A DNA stretch of 64,000 nt from Levilactobacillus enshiensis (GTDB taxonomy: Bacteria > Bacillota > Bacilli > Lactobacillales > Lactobacillaceae): contig NZ_SULH01000002.1 of NCBI RefSeq assembly GCF_007115095.1, positions 197,550 to 261,549 on the forward strand, in the 5' to 3' direction. The position numbers and the translations under genes were made by a program. Below, one piece after another: positions 1-7,620 of this stretch. The notes beneath the pieces were generated by a model that did not search any database, was not told the DNA's origin, and worked only from the letters and a program-made list of their open reading frames with translations. Every line of letters begins with the position of its first letter. Position 1 is the stretch's first letter.

Positions 1-397
1 TGTGCGCTCAGACAACTCTGAGAATAACCGTAACGGTCGTTATCAATTGAATCCAAAAATGCCAGGTAGCTGTGGTCTACAGCCGTTGCCGTGATAAAAA
101 CCGTCAGCGTCGGCGGAGGCCAGGGATGGCCCCAGCCGTGAAAGTGGTGTTAGCTGTTTTTTTTGAATCCAGCTTACAGCACGGGCGACTTTGGAGACGC
201 GTGTTCTTCGTGGCTTCAAATCGAGTGAGAAGACTGGTGTTCTTCCAGGCTGAAGCGTCCCCACAGCAGGCGGAATCCCTGGCAGCCGGAGTGCGCCAAA
301 TTTAGGCTCATTTAACGGTGCGACTACTTCCCCATACTGAGATGAAACCTGAATTTTATCTTTCAGCCTTTAGTTTACGGCTATTGGTTGAAATCGG
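1..397. other. Intergenic region with a degenerate repeat
   Basis: No gene is supported here. The two short overlapping frames on opposite strands lack a convincing SD and resemble nothing known. The stretch is rich in imperfect inverted repeats: GCCAGGGAT at 119-127 pairs with ATCCCTGGC at 275-283. Several blocks (53-67, 83-101, 267-281) reappear in inverted order and orientation at 1310-1366, so this is one copy of an intergenic repeat. CTCAGACAACTCTGAGAATA near 7-26 reappears with one change near 26060. Confidence 0.6.
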
Positions 398-1045
398 CTA
401 CGACATCTGCCCAGTGTAAATCAATTTCAACGCCTTAATGTCACCCGGCGATAATTTTGTGTGACCTTGGTCGATTGGATACATGACCGACGTCCGGTCT
501 TGGCTGTGATCTAAGCCTAGCGCATGGCCAATCTCATGAATCGCCACCGAAGTCTCTTGACCAGCTGGATAAGTCACATTTAAGCCGGCTTGTGCTAAAT
601 TTAAGGAAGGCGTCCGGTAGCTCAAACCATGCTTAATTGCCGGTCCTCCCTCACCCAACTCCAGAAAATTGGCCCGTGGCATTTCCTTTTCATAAATAAA
701 GAAGGTCAGTCCATTTTGAAAAGTTGTCGGGGTTCCCGCCACGAGATTAACGATGCCGGTCTCGTTATAGACTGCTATCGCCTTGTCAAATAGTGGTTTG
801 AAATCCGGATCAACGTTTTTTGCGAAATGATAATAGTACGTCCGCTGTAATGACCGCGGCTGCACGATTGATTCAATTGGTGTGGCGTGAGCACTCTCGC
901 GTCGACCAACCAGCGGTAAATGAATCCCTGCTGCCTTTGCCACATTGACTGATGATGTCTTTAACGTCTGAATTCCATTGCCCCAAATACCAACCCATAC
1001 CAAGCTCCCCAACATGACCAACAACAGACCCCAACGTTTTCGCAT
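398..1045 (-). CDS. Secreted/membrane-anchored matrixin-type zinc metalloprotease
   Basis: The 215-residue product starts with a positively charged N-terminus and a hydrophobic segment (about residues 5-22), which suggests export or membrane anchoring. Near residues 170-181 it has the extended zinc site HEIGHALGLDHS, followed by a Met-turn (SVMYP, about 186-190), the signature of metzincins and peptidase family M10A. The catalytic domain is small, as in other lactobacillar matrixin-like proteins. An SD (GAGGAG) lies about 11 bases before the ATG. The gene stands alone and is flanked by inverted copies of an intergenic repeat. Its substrate is unknown; cell-surface or extracellular proteins are the reasonable guess. 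Confidence 0.85.
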   Translation of the reverse strand: MRKRWGLLLVMLGSLVWVGIWGNGIQTLKTSSVNVAKAAGIHLPLVGRRESAHATPIESIVQPRSLQRTYYYHFAKNVDPDFKPLFDKAIAVYNETGIVNLVAGTPTTFQNGLTFFIYEKEMPRANFLELGEGGPAIKHGLSYRTPSLNLAQAGLNVTYPAGQETSVAIHEIGHALGLDHSQDRTSVMYPIDQGHTKLSPGDIKALKLIYTGQMS

Positions 1046-1522
1046 GGTAGTTTTTTCTCCTCTATCCAGTCTATTGCCAGTTTAGTTGATACATGGGAAA
1101 ATTACCATTCAAACTCAAGTTTCAAACCAAACGCTACTCTTTTTTAACTTTTCAACACCCGTTAATGAGTTCTCTAATGTGTTTCACAGCCTAATATAAC
1201 AACGTTTATATTAGGGCTGCTAAAATTGAAAACTGACACTCAGATTCCATCCCAGTAGTGACAAACATTCACGCCGTTAAATGAATCTAATTTGGAACAC
1301 GATAACTGTCAGGGATTCCGCCTGAAAGTTTTTATCAAGGCACGGTTGTTACCTGGCATTCTTTGGTCCGCTTTAGAGTTAGCCACTTTGTCGTCTGAGG
1401 AGACAGTCTCAGCCGACAGGTCAGCAGCTACGGGCTCGGATGACCGGACTACTATGTTGCCTAGTTTTTGTGATCAGGACCGGCATGCCTAATGTTTTAA
1501 AACTTTCAATCTTTAGTTAAGA
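1046..1522. other. Long intergenic region with palindrome and repeat copy
   Basis: I see no supported gene; a 66-codon frame on the plus strand has no SD. CCTAATATAA (1190-1199) and TTATATTAGG (1206-1215) form a perfect 10-bp palindrome with a 6-base gap that could be an operator for the metalloprotease gene. From 1310 on the sequence matches, in inverted orientation, blocks at 53-281: CAGGGATTCCGCCTG at 1310-1324, then a GTTTTTATCA block and TACCTGGCATT near 1350. About 190 bases of the first copy are missing here. Confidence 0.55.
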
Positions 1523-2803
1523 TTACCAATTGAATTCTTCGTAGTACACATCTTTAGCCGCAATACCATGTTGTGCCAGTGCACGTTGCCACGTTCGCCC
1601 CATGGCTCCTGGTCCTGAAATTAAATACACTGTTGCGGTTGCCTTGAATCCCGCTACTGTTTGTTGCACGTCAAATCGTCCCGTCTGGATGTGTAAGAAC
1701 AAGTTGGGGTGTAGACGCGCTTGCTGCTGTAATTCCTTGGTGTAGATCAACTGTGTCGCTGTGTGCGCCGTGTAATACAGATCGATTTTAACCGTTGGCT
1801 TGGCAGCAATAATTGCCAGCAACGGAACGACACCACTGCCGCCACCAATCAAAACTAATCGGTCGTAGGGCCGTTCTCGCAACAGCGTCGTAAATCGTCC
1901 ATAGCTCCCCAGTAAACGTGCCTGACTGCCCACTCTCACCGTTTGAATTTGTCGGGTAAAGTCACCATCCCCACGAATCGCGAACACTATCACGCCGTCA
2001 CCAGCGACGGCATTGACCACAGAAAACGGATGTAACTCCCGTAACCCAGAAATCTCTGGAAATTTTAAAAAGACGTAATCGCCGGCTGCCACCTTTAATT
2101 GCTGCGGGTGCCGCAACTGAAAGGTCAGTTCACTGAAATTACTTGTTAGCTGCCGCGTCGCAATTAGTTGTGCTCGAGGTAATCGCCAAACTTGCCGGTA
2201 CTTTTGCCACAAATACACCCCCATCACCACTGCTGTATACCCGTTGAACAGCCAGATATATGCAGATATTGCCGTGACGTAGCTGATCAGCTGCACGTGA
2301 ATGAAGACGAGGAATACCGCGACTAGGTTTAACCGGTGGAGCCACACGGAGATTTCGTGGTGAAAGATTGGCTCCAGCAGATGCTTAGCCTGTCGTAACC
2401 GGCGACTCCGGTTCGTCAGCCACCCCCCCATAAATACCAGCGAGTAGAGCATGAGGCCGACAAAGAGATCGAAGGCCCAGTCTCCCGTCTGTTTGATCAG
2501 ACCAAACGACTGCGTCCCCATCTTATGCAGATAGGCTAACCCGATTGCAAACAGACTGAGTACACCGTGGATAACGTAAACACTGGGGAGGCCAATCAAC
2601 CGGTCCAACCATTTTGGCCGCGTACTCAAATAAATCGCCGCTAAAAACCAGACGTAAGCAATCGACCCCCACTGAATTGCTAGGGCTTCACCAGCGTAGG
2701 CCGCCGGCAAACCTAGTGCCAATGCTTGAATCAACGGCAACGGCACAACAAATAGCACCACTAACCACACGATGCCTTGGACATACGGTAGACGTTTTAG
2801 CAT
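1523..2803 (-). CDS. Ferric reductase-like transmembrane flavoprotein
   Basis: The 426-residue protein has an N-terminal membrane half (about residues 1-200, several hydrophobic helices) with spaced histidines (for example IHGVLSLFAIGLAYLHK and LHRLNLVAVFLVFIH) typical of haem-binding ferric reductase-like domains. The C-terminal half is an FAD/NAD(P) reductase of the ferredoxin-NADP reductase type, with LHPFSVVN for flavin and IGGGSGVVPLL for the nucleotide. It should pass electrons from cytosolic NAD(P)H through haem to the outside. It overlaps the apbE-like gene by 7 bases and has its own SD (GGGAGG). With the FMN-binding protein and ApbE it forms a three-gene extracytosolic electron-transfer module. 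The final acceptor is not evident. Confidence 0.85.
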   Translation of the reverse strand: MLKRLPYVQGIVWLVVLFVVPLPLIQALALGLPAAYAGEALAIQWGSIAYVWFLAAIYLSTRPKWLDRLIGLPSVYVIHGVLSLFAIGLAYLHKMGTQSFGLIKQTGDWAFDLFVGLMLYSLVFMGGWLTNRSRRLRQAKHLLEPIFHHEISVWLHRLNLVAVFLVFIHVQLISYVTAISAYIWLFNGYTAVVMGVYLWQKYRQVWRLPRAQLIATRQLTSNFSELTFQLRHPQQLKVAAGDYVFLKFPEISGLRELHPFSVVNAVAGDGVIVFAIRGDGDFTRQIQTVRVGSQARLLGSYGRFTTLLRERPYDRLVLIGGGSGVVPLLAIIAAKPTVKIDLYYTAHTATQLIYTKELQQQARLHPNLFLHIQTGRFDVQQTVAGFKATATVYLISGPGAMGRTWQRALAQHGIAAKDVYYEEFNW

Positions 2804-3558
2804 GATTGCCCCGCCTCCCCCATGACTTGATCAGTTTGATCAACCAAAACGCTCTGTAGCTGGCCGGCCGTAATGCGATAAAACGCTGTTGGTCCCAACT
2901 CAATCGCCGCCGTTGCCCAAATATCGGCAGTTATCAGGTTCCGTGCAATAATCGTGGCCTGTTGTAAGGTTCGCGTAGCATCCTGACGAACAATGTGTTC
3001 CCCATGTTGACTGGTTCCAGAGGTCGCCATCGCCCCATTTCCCAACTGAAAAGCTGCCAGCACTTGCCGTCGATCGCCGGGGTCTTCAACACCAACCTGC
3101 CACCGAAACGATGTCATAGCGGCCACCCCCGTCTGTAGATCTCCAGCACCGTTAATCGCAGCGGCCACCAAGGCCTCATTCGTTAGCAGCGGCCGTAAAT
3201 AGCGGGTAAACGCCGTTTGAATCGCCCAGCCCTTCACCAGTCCCGTTGGATCAAACAATCCCTTAAAAAAGGGATTAAACGCCCCCTCCGTCACAGTTTG
3301 CGCACGAATTGCCAAGCCATAGACTTCTTGGAATTCCGCCGTGAAATCTGTAGCAGCTAATTCCCCACGCTGAAATTGACACACCAACGAAGTGGCACGA
3401 AATGGTGAAAACACCTGGTCGATGTGTTGTAGATATTGCGTCACTTTTTGCACGGTGGGCATGATCTGAAAGCTCCGGTCAGCCGCTATCACAACCTTCA
3501 CTGAAAAGGGCATTCCCATAGCAATGACTTGTTTCGTTATCATTTTTGTCTCTGTCAT
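2797..3558 (-). CDS. apbE: ApbE-type FAD:protein FMN transferase
   Basis: The 253-residue protein matches the ApbE family, which moves FMN from FAD onto a Thr/Ser of exported flavoproteins in a Mg-dependent reaction. Visible features are an N-terminal MGMPFSVKV segment, FNPFFKGLFDPTGLVKGWA (the region that usually reads DlGgiaKGya), NGAGDLQTG (about 115-123), and MATSGTSQHGEHIVR near the C-terminus. It is shorter than typical ApbE (about 330) and shows no lipoprotein signal, so it could be cytosolic or a minimal form. It lies 3 bases after the FMN-binding gene and overlaps the reductase gene, which points to a single transcript. The likely substrate is the neighbouring 154-residue protein. 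Confidence 0.88.
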   Translation of the reverse strand: MTETKMITKQVIAMGMPFSVKVVIAADRSFQIMPTVQKVTQYLQHIDQVFSPFRATSLVCQFQRGELAATDFTAEFQEVYGLAIRAQTVTEGAFNPFFKGLFDPTGLVKGWAIQTAFTRYLRPLLTNEALVAAAINGAGDLQTGVAAMTSFRWQVGVEDPGDRRQVLAAFQLGNGAMATSGTSQHGEHIVRQDATRTLQQATIIARNLITADIWATAAIELGPTAFYRITAGQLQSVLVDQTDQVMGEAGQSC

Positions 3559-3561
3559 TGG

Positions 3562-4026
3562 CTAGCCCTCCGCCTGGTCTAACGCATTCTGCAAGGAACC
3601 CGTAAATCCCTTGTAGGTTTCGCTAGCACCGGATACCAACTGGATCTTAGCACTCTGCTTTTTCAAAGCCTCTGCCTTATACGTTGGGAGCGCCTGCGCG
3701 TTAATTTCCTTATCGTGACCATTCTCATTGGGGTATTCGAGAACGTTAACGGCTGTAATCTTTCCATTTTTGATAACGGCCTGCACCTGAACGTCTCCCC
3801 ATTGTGTGGCCGTGGCCTTCCCCGTATAGGACCCATTTTGATAATTTTGATGCGCCGAAGTACTTGGACTAGACGCCACTTTTTGTGAGGAGCTCGCTGT
3901 ACTGGTCGCCGTCTGTACCATGCTCTGAGCAGTCACATGTCGATTTCTAAAGAAGAGAAGGTACCCATCAATGATCATGGCAATTGTAATGATTAAGGTT
4001 AAACCGCCTTGAATTATTCTTTTCAT
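3562..4026 (-). CDS. Membrane-anchored FMN-binding (flavinylated) protein
   Basis: The 154-residue product has one N-terminal transmembrane anchor (about residues 7-23), a Ser/Thr/Gln-rich linker, and an FMN-binding domain (PF04205 type) with GSYTGKATATQWGDVQV and the flavinylation-type motif SGASET (about 132-137), where the last Thr would carry FMN. Such domains are modified by ApbE, encoded next in the operon, and relay electrons outside the membrane. ATG at 4026 is chosen because GAGG lies 8 bases before it; GTG at 4035 overlaps that SD. A TATAAT-like box lies upstream near 4160. PplA of the Listeria electron-transfer system is related in principle, but the gene set here is smaller. Confidence 0.87.
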   Translation of the reverse strand: MKRIIQGGLTLIITIAMIIDGYLLFFRNRHVTAQSMVQTATSTASSSQKVASSPSTSAHQNYQNGSYTGKATATQWGDVQVQAVIKNGKITAVNVLEYPNENGHDKEINAQALPTYKAEALKKQSAKIQLVSGASETYKGFTGSLQNALDQAEG

Positions 4027-4231
4027 TTCACTCACCTCATTTTGACTTGAAGTATAGAAAGCAATCGTGAAGTTAGTGTGAAGAACCGCTTACAAACTAG
4101 CTAAGATAGTTAAGAATATTACCCAAGTTACTACAGCGCTGGCTAACCATGAGAAAAATTATAATTCATTTTAAAAGTCTGAAAACTAACTGCCTGATGT
4201 CCCGTACGTCGTCACCAGAATTGCAAAATAA

Positions 4232-4274
4232 AATCGACTTTTTCAGAGCACACAAAATTCTGAAAAAGTCGATT
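4232..4274. terminator. 16-bp perfect palindrome, repeat family copy A
   Basis: AATCGACTTTTTCAGA (4232-4247) and its exact reverse complement (4259-4274) enclose an 11-base loop. The A/T runs at the stem ends allow termination in either direction. It follows the small minus-strand gene at 4305-4502. It belongs to a family with copies at 33721, 40971 and 58388 that share stem sequence and flanks. Confidence 0.75.
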
Positions 4275-4304
4275 CTTAATTATGTCCCGGTCCTACATCT
4301 AAAT

Positions 4305-4502
4305 TTATTTGAATAACTGTCGTCGTCCCGACTCACTAGCCTTAAAATGAGTGGCCTGCGCCAGATGTGGTAAATCAGGCCGTGCGACCAGTCGTGAATC
4401 AGAAACTGCTACAGACTTGGTCTGACCACTCATAGCCATGAGTTCCCAGCCATCACCCAAGATCGCCAGTGCCGCCACCATCGCTAATAACACGCGTTTC
4501 AC
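4305..4502 (-). CDS. Small putative secreted or anchored peptide
   Basis: A GTG start at 4502 would give 65 residues beginning MKRVLLAMVAALAILGDGWE, a short basic start and hydrophobic core that look like a signal peptide, followed by a polar, basic tail. AAGGGCGG lies upstream, though its spacing is long. The open frame extends further upstream to an ATG at 4550, but that extension looks untranslated. I recognise no family. A strong hairpin follows it, consistent with a monocistronic unit. It may be a small exported peptide or not expressed at all. Confidence 0.4.
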   Translation of the reverse strand: MKRVLLAMVAALAILGDGWELMAMSGQTKSVAVSDSRLVARPDLPHLAQATHFKASESGRRQLFK

Positions 4503-4585
4503 ACCTATCACCGCCCTTACTATCGAGCAGTATACCGAGCTTATCCGCAACGAGACAGTATCATGTGTAAGTTAACGCATTCGCC

Positions 4586-5395
4586 TTACAAAAGTCGATC
4601 GGTAATCGTCTTCAAGACACCATCGTGATCATTGTCGATCGCCGTGACATGCGTCGCTGTGGCCTGAATTTCCGGCTTAGCATTACACATCGCCCAGCCC
4701 TCACCAGCAAATTGAAGTAAGGGCACATCGTTCGCGCCATCACCAAAGGCCATGATTTCAGCGGCGCTCACGTCAAATCGTTGCGCTAACCACTGAACGG
4801 CCTGCAGCTTGCCCACATTACCGGCAACCACGTCCGCCACGCCATAACCGCTGTCATGGGCGCGTAACTCCCCAGCAAAATCCGCGTTCATCTGTGTGAC
4901 CAATTGATGCGCCTGGTCAGGTGTCGTCGACACACTAATCTTTTTGATTCGATCCGTCACGGTGCTCAGATCATCAACCAGTTGTAAATGATCATAAAAC
5001 TTCTTGGCCGCATCGATCAAGACCTGCGGTGCCCCGGTCTGCGTATAGGATCCCCGCTGGCCCACCAAAATCAGGTAAGATTCTCGCAGATAGTCACGTT
5101 GCCAATCGACCGTCACAAAACGTTGCACTTGCTCTGGCGTCAAGCTGCCATCGAAGACCTGTTGGCCCTTTAAATAAATGGACGCCCCGTTTTCCGCAAC
5201 GACCGCTAAATTGTCCGCCATGACTGGTGCAAACAACTGTTGCAGGTGGGCATACTGATTTCCTGATGACAAGACCAAGGTAATGCCCTTAGCCGCCAAG
5301 TGACACAACGTGGTCTTTAACAAGGCCTGATTATAACTCTGATCTCCGTGCAACAACGTCCCGTTCAGGTCAGTCGCGATTAATTTGATTGCCAC
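4586..5395 (-). CDS. Cof-type HAD-superfamily hydrolase
   Basis: The 269-residue protein has the layout of Cof-type HAD phosphatases (class IIB cap): motif I IATDLNGTLL at residues 6-15, motif II VLSSGNQ, a cap domain in the middle, and C-terminal GNVGKLQAV plus MAFGDGANDVPLL. Members dephosphorylate sugar phosphates or flavin and PLP-type cofactors; the substrate here is unknown. Motif I normally reads DxD, but the second Asp, the usual general acid, is Asn here. GTG at 5395 is chosen because GAGGAG lies 7 bases before it; the upstream 30 in-frame codons show no family similarity. It stands alone between two minus-strand units. Confidence 0.85.
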   Translation of the reverse strand: MAIKLIATDLNGTLLHGDQSYNQALLKTTLCHLAAKGITLVLSSGNQYAHLQQLFAPVMADNLAVVAENGASIYLKGQQVFDGSLTPEQVQRFVTVDWQRDYLRESYLILVGQRGSYTQTGAPQVLIDAAKKFYDHLQLVDDLSTVTDRIKKISVSTTPDQAHQLVTQMNADFAGELRAHDSGYGVADVVAGNVGKLQAVQWLAQRFDVSAAEIMAFGDGANDVPLLQFAGEGWAMCNAKPEIQATATHVTAIDNDHDGVLKTITDRLL

Positions 5396-5535
5396 GTTCT
5401 CACTCCTCAATTTATCTTCGTACGCTACATTATACGCGAAAAAAGGGAAAGTCCTCAAGTGAACCTTTAACTTTACCCGAAAACTCACCTCACCGTGGCA
5501 GTCCAGTCCGCTTCTCAGTCGACATCAATTTCAAC

Positions 5536-5580
5536 ACAAAAAAGCCCCCAGAAGCCGCGGACTTCATGGGAGCTTTTAAA
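5536..5580 (-). terminator. Terminator after rpmF
   Basis: On the minus strand AAAGCTCCCATGAAGTC and GGCTTCTGGGGGCTTT form a GC-rich stem followed by a T run, 11 bases past the rpmF stop. Confidence 0.8.
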
Positions 5581-5590
5581 CTAAATTGAA

Positions 5591-5779
5591 TTAGTTGTTT
5601 GCGTTCTTAACCGCAACGACCTGACGGCCATCGTAGAAACCACAACTTGGGCAAACCATGTGTGACTTACGTAATTCACCACAGTTAGGGCAAGCAGTTA
5701 AATTAGGCATCGTTAACTTAATGTGACCACGACGCATAGCCTTTTTCGTCTTAGACGTTTTCCGCTTAGGTACAGCCAA
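5591..5779 (-). CDS. rpmF: 50S ribosomal protein L32
   Basis: The 62-residue product begins [17 protein letters not shown] and carries two CxxC pairs (CPNCG, CPSCG), the zinc-ribbon form of bacterial L32. The start is a TTG at 5779 with AAGGAGGTG just upstream, in the position where the family begins; an upstream ATG would add 11 residues foreign to L32. It follows the yceD-like gene in the common yceD-rpmF arrangement, with a gap of about 65 bases. A terminator follows. Confidence 0.97.
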   Translation of the reverse strand: MAVPKRKTSKTKKAMRRGHIKLTMPNLTACPNCGELRKSHMVCPSCGFYDGRQVVAVKNANN

Positions 5780-5845
5780 AGAAAACACCTCCTTCAAATA
5801 AATTATATCCACTAGTGAAAAAATTTTTAAGGCTTACAAAGAAGA

Positions 5846-6397
5846 TTATTGATCATCCTGATCAGGGAAGAAATCTTTTAACTTTGCAAGACGTGGATCA
5901 ACTGATTGATTTTCCTTCTCCACCTTAGCAAGGTCAGCCTCAGCAACGACTTCCCAGTCATCACCAGTTGGCATCTCAGCACCTTGTTGTTCAGCTTTTG
6001 AAAGAATGTGCATCGGAATCTGTAAAATAATGTTATCCCCGATGGCCTTTTCAATATCGATCTGGTCATCTTTAACCACCATCACAACGTCGGTCTTCTC
6101 GTACCGTTGCGTTGCGGCAGGGTCAGAAACATAAAATTCCGTCATTTTGAAATCTACGGGTAAGTCTACCGGCTCGAGTGAGCGGCTAGACGGGACCGTT
6201 AAGTCCGCGGTTACCTGTGCATCAACGACAACGTCACCTGCCACGACGGAAACAACTCCCTTAGCGTGGACGGGACTTAAATCTAAAACATCATCGCCAT
6301 AGCGTTCCATCAAGTCCGCTTTTAAATCCAGCGTTTCATCGAACGTTAGCGGATCATTCCGGTGATTCTTGCGGAGCTCGGTCAATGACCATTTCAT
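5846..6397 (-). CDS. YceD family protein (DUF177)
   Basis: This 183-residue acidic protein matches the YceD/DUF177 family, encoded next to rpmF in most bacteria and linked to 23S rRNA accumulation. Visible features are the N-terminal MKWSLTELRK, the central segment where vDaqvtadltvpssRsLepv corresponds to the family's C-rxC-L region without the cysteines, and the acidic C-terminus VDPRLAKLKDFF. A SD (GGAGGG) lies just upstream of the ATG. It is likely co-transcribed with rpmF. The biochemical activity of the family is not defined. Confidence 0.92.
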   Translation of the reverse strand: MKWSLTELRKNHRNDPLTFDETLDLKADLMERYGDDVLDLSPVHAKGVVSVVAGDVVVDAQVTADLTVPSSRSLEPVDLPVDFKMTEFYVSDPAATQRYEKTDVVMVVKDDQIDIEKAIGDNIILQIPMHILSKAEQQGAEMPTGDDWEVVAEADLAKVEKENQSVDPRLAKLKDFFPDQDDQ

Positions 6398-6470
6398 CGC
6401 AATCCCTCCAATGCAACGTGATAAATTATACCTGTCAAAAAATGTGATGTCAAGGTAATTTCCTTGATAG

Positions 6471-7619
6471 TCACTCTGAAATCGTTTTTTTCACTGGGAT
6501 TCGGCCATAATCCTGATCTTCACCGGTAATTAAGGTCCGTAGTGCCCCCAACCGATCGTCAAACTCGCCGGGACCCTTTTGCCAATCCCGGTCTGCTCGA
6601 CTGATCAGCGGTAGGCGCACTTGTTTCTTAATCTGGTGGAGATATGCCTGACCCGCTGCTGAATACCCCAACACACGTAGATACTGTGGTTGCGGCTGCA
6701 TCTCCGCTGGCTTGGCCTGGACCAACAAGTAGGCCGACTGACGTTGTAAGCGCGTATAAGTATAACGCTTCGTCTTGACGGCATGCATAAACGCTGCAAA
6801 GCTCTCGCTCGTTAACGCCGCTTTTTTCAAGCGATACTCAACACCCTCGGTGATTTGGTACATTTGCCGTAAGTCAACCACATCACCACTAACCAACTGA
6901 TAGCGCAACAATGGCCAGAAATCTTCCCAGCTCGTCAATTGCGCCATCTGCAGCAGGTCTAAGGTCGTTGCCGGGACAACCGGCACAACGGCCGACCAAT
7001 TACCCTTTAAGGCCGCAGAACGCACCGCAGTCGCACTTGCGAAAGCCGATGCCGTTTTAATCGTGGCATCATTGTGCTGACTACCTTTTCTGGGCAACGG
7101 TACCAGCGTCAGCGGATCCCCTTGCCGGCGATTCGCCAAGGCGTAGAAGAAGCCCAGAATATCATTGGCTGCATTCAGGGTAATCCCCGTTTGCTCCCGC
7201 AGGTATCCTTGAAAAAGTGAGGCATACGTCTGATCAAAGCGTTTAAACGTCGCCGGATCAGTCGGTAAATGGGTCATCAGCTGCTCGTAATCCATGTCAG
7301 GGTGTTCGGTCCCAAATGCTAACCATTGGCACTGAAGCGCCGCTAAGAGGCTCACACCGCCAGCAGCAAATAAATGAGCTGGCTGCAGAGCCGCCGCACC
7401 GGGCAGTTCCACGACCAAATCAACCCCCCCGGCTAAAGCTGCCTGGGTACGTTGCCATTTATCCATCAACGCTGGCTCACCACGTTGGACCCAGTTGCCA
7501 CTCATGGCCGCAACGACCACATTGGCTCCCGTTTGCGCGCGGGCCTGTTCAACCTGATAGCGATGCCCATTGTGAAATGGATTATACTCCGCAATGATTC
7601 CCACTGCCCGTAACGTCAT
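6471..7619 (-). CDS. tmcAL: tRNA(Met) cytidine acetate ligase TmcAL
   Basis: The 382-residue protein begins with the nucleotidyltransferase signature GIIAEYNPFHNGH (residues 7-19), followed by MSGNWVQRGEPA and LPRKGSQHNDATIK, as in TmcAL (YlbM). In Bacillus this enzyme uses ATP and acetate to make N4-acetylcytidine at the wobble position of elongator tRNA-Met. It is the last gene of the yqe cluster, starting 1 base after the methyltransferase stop, so translation is probably coupled. Length is near the family norm (about 400). Confidence 0.93.
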   Translation of the reverse strand: MTLRAVGIIAEYNPFHNGHRYQVEQARAQTGANVVVAAMSGNWVQRGEPALMDKWQRTQAALAGGVDLVVELPGAAALQPAHLFAAGGVSLLAALQCQWLAFGTEHPDMDYEQLMTHLPTDPATFKRFDQTYASLFQGYLREQTGITLNAANDILGFFYALANRRQGDPLTLVPLPRKGSQHNDATIKTASAFASATAVRSAALKGNWSAVVPVVPATTLDLLQMAQLTSWEDFWPLLRYQLVSGDVVDLRQMYQITEGVEYRLKKAALTSESFAAFMHAVKTKRYTYTRLQRQSAYLLVQAKPAEMQPQPQYLRVLGYSAAGQAYLHQIKKQVRLPLISRADRDWQKGPGEFDDRLGALRTLITGEDQDYGRIPVKKTISE

Positions 7620-7620
7620 G

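Noticed and set aside
43-305. Two overlapping frames of 73 and 77 codons on opposite strands
   Set aside because: Neither has a convincing SD or recognisable product, and the stretch is an intergenic repeat with inverted copies elsewhere.
1292-1492. 66-codon plus-strand frame
   Set aside because: No SD; it overlaps the repeat copy at 1310-1366.
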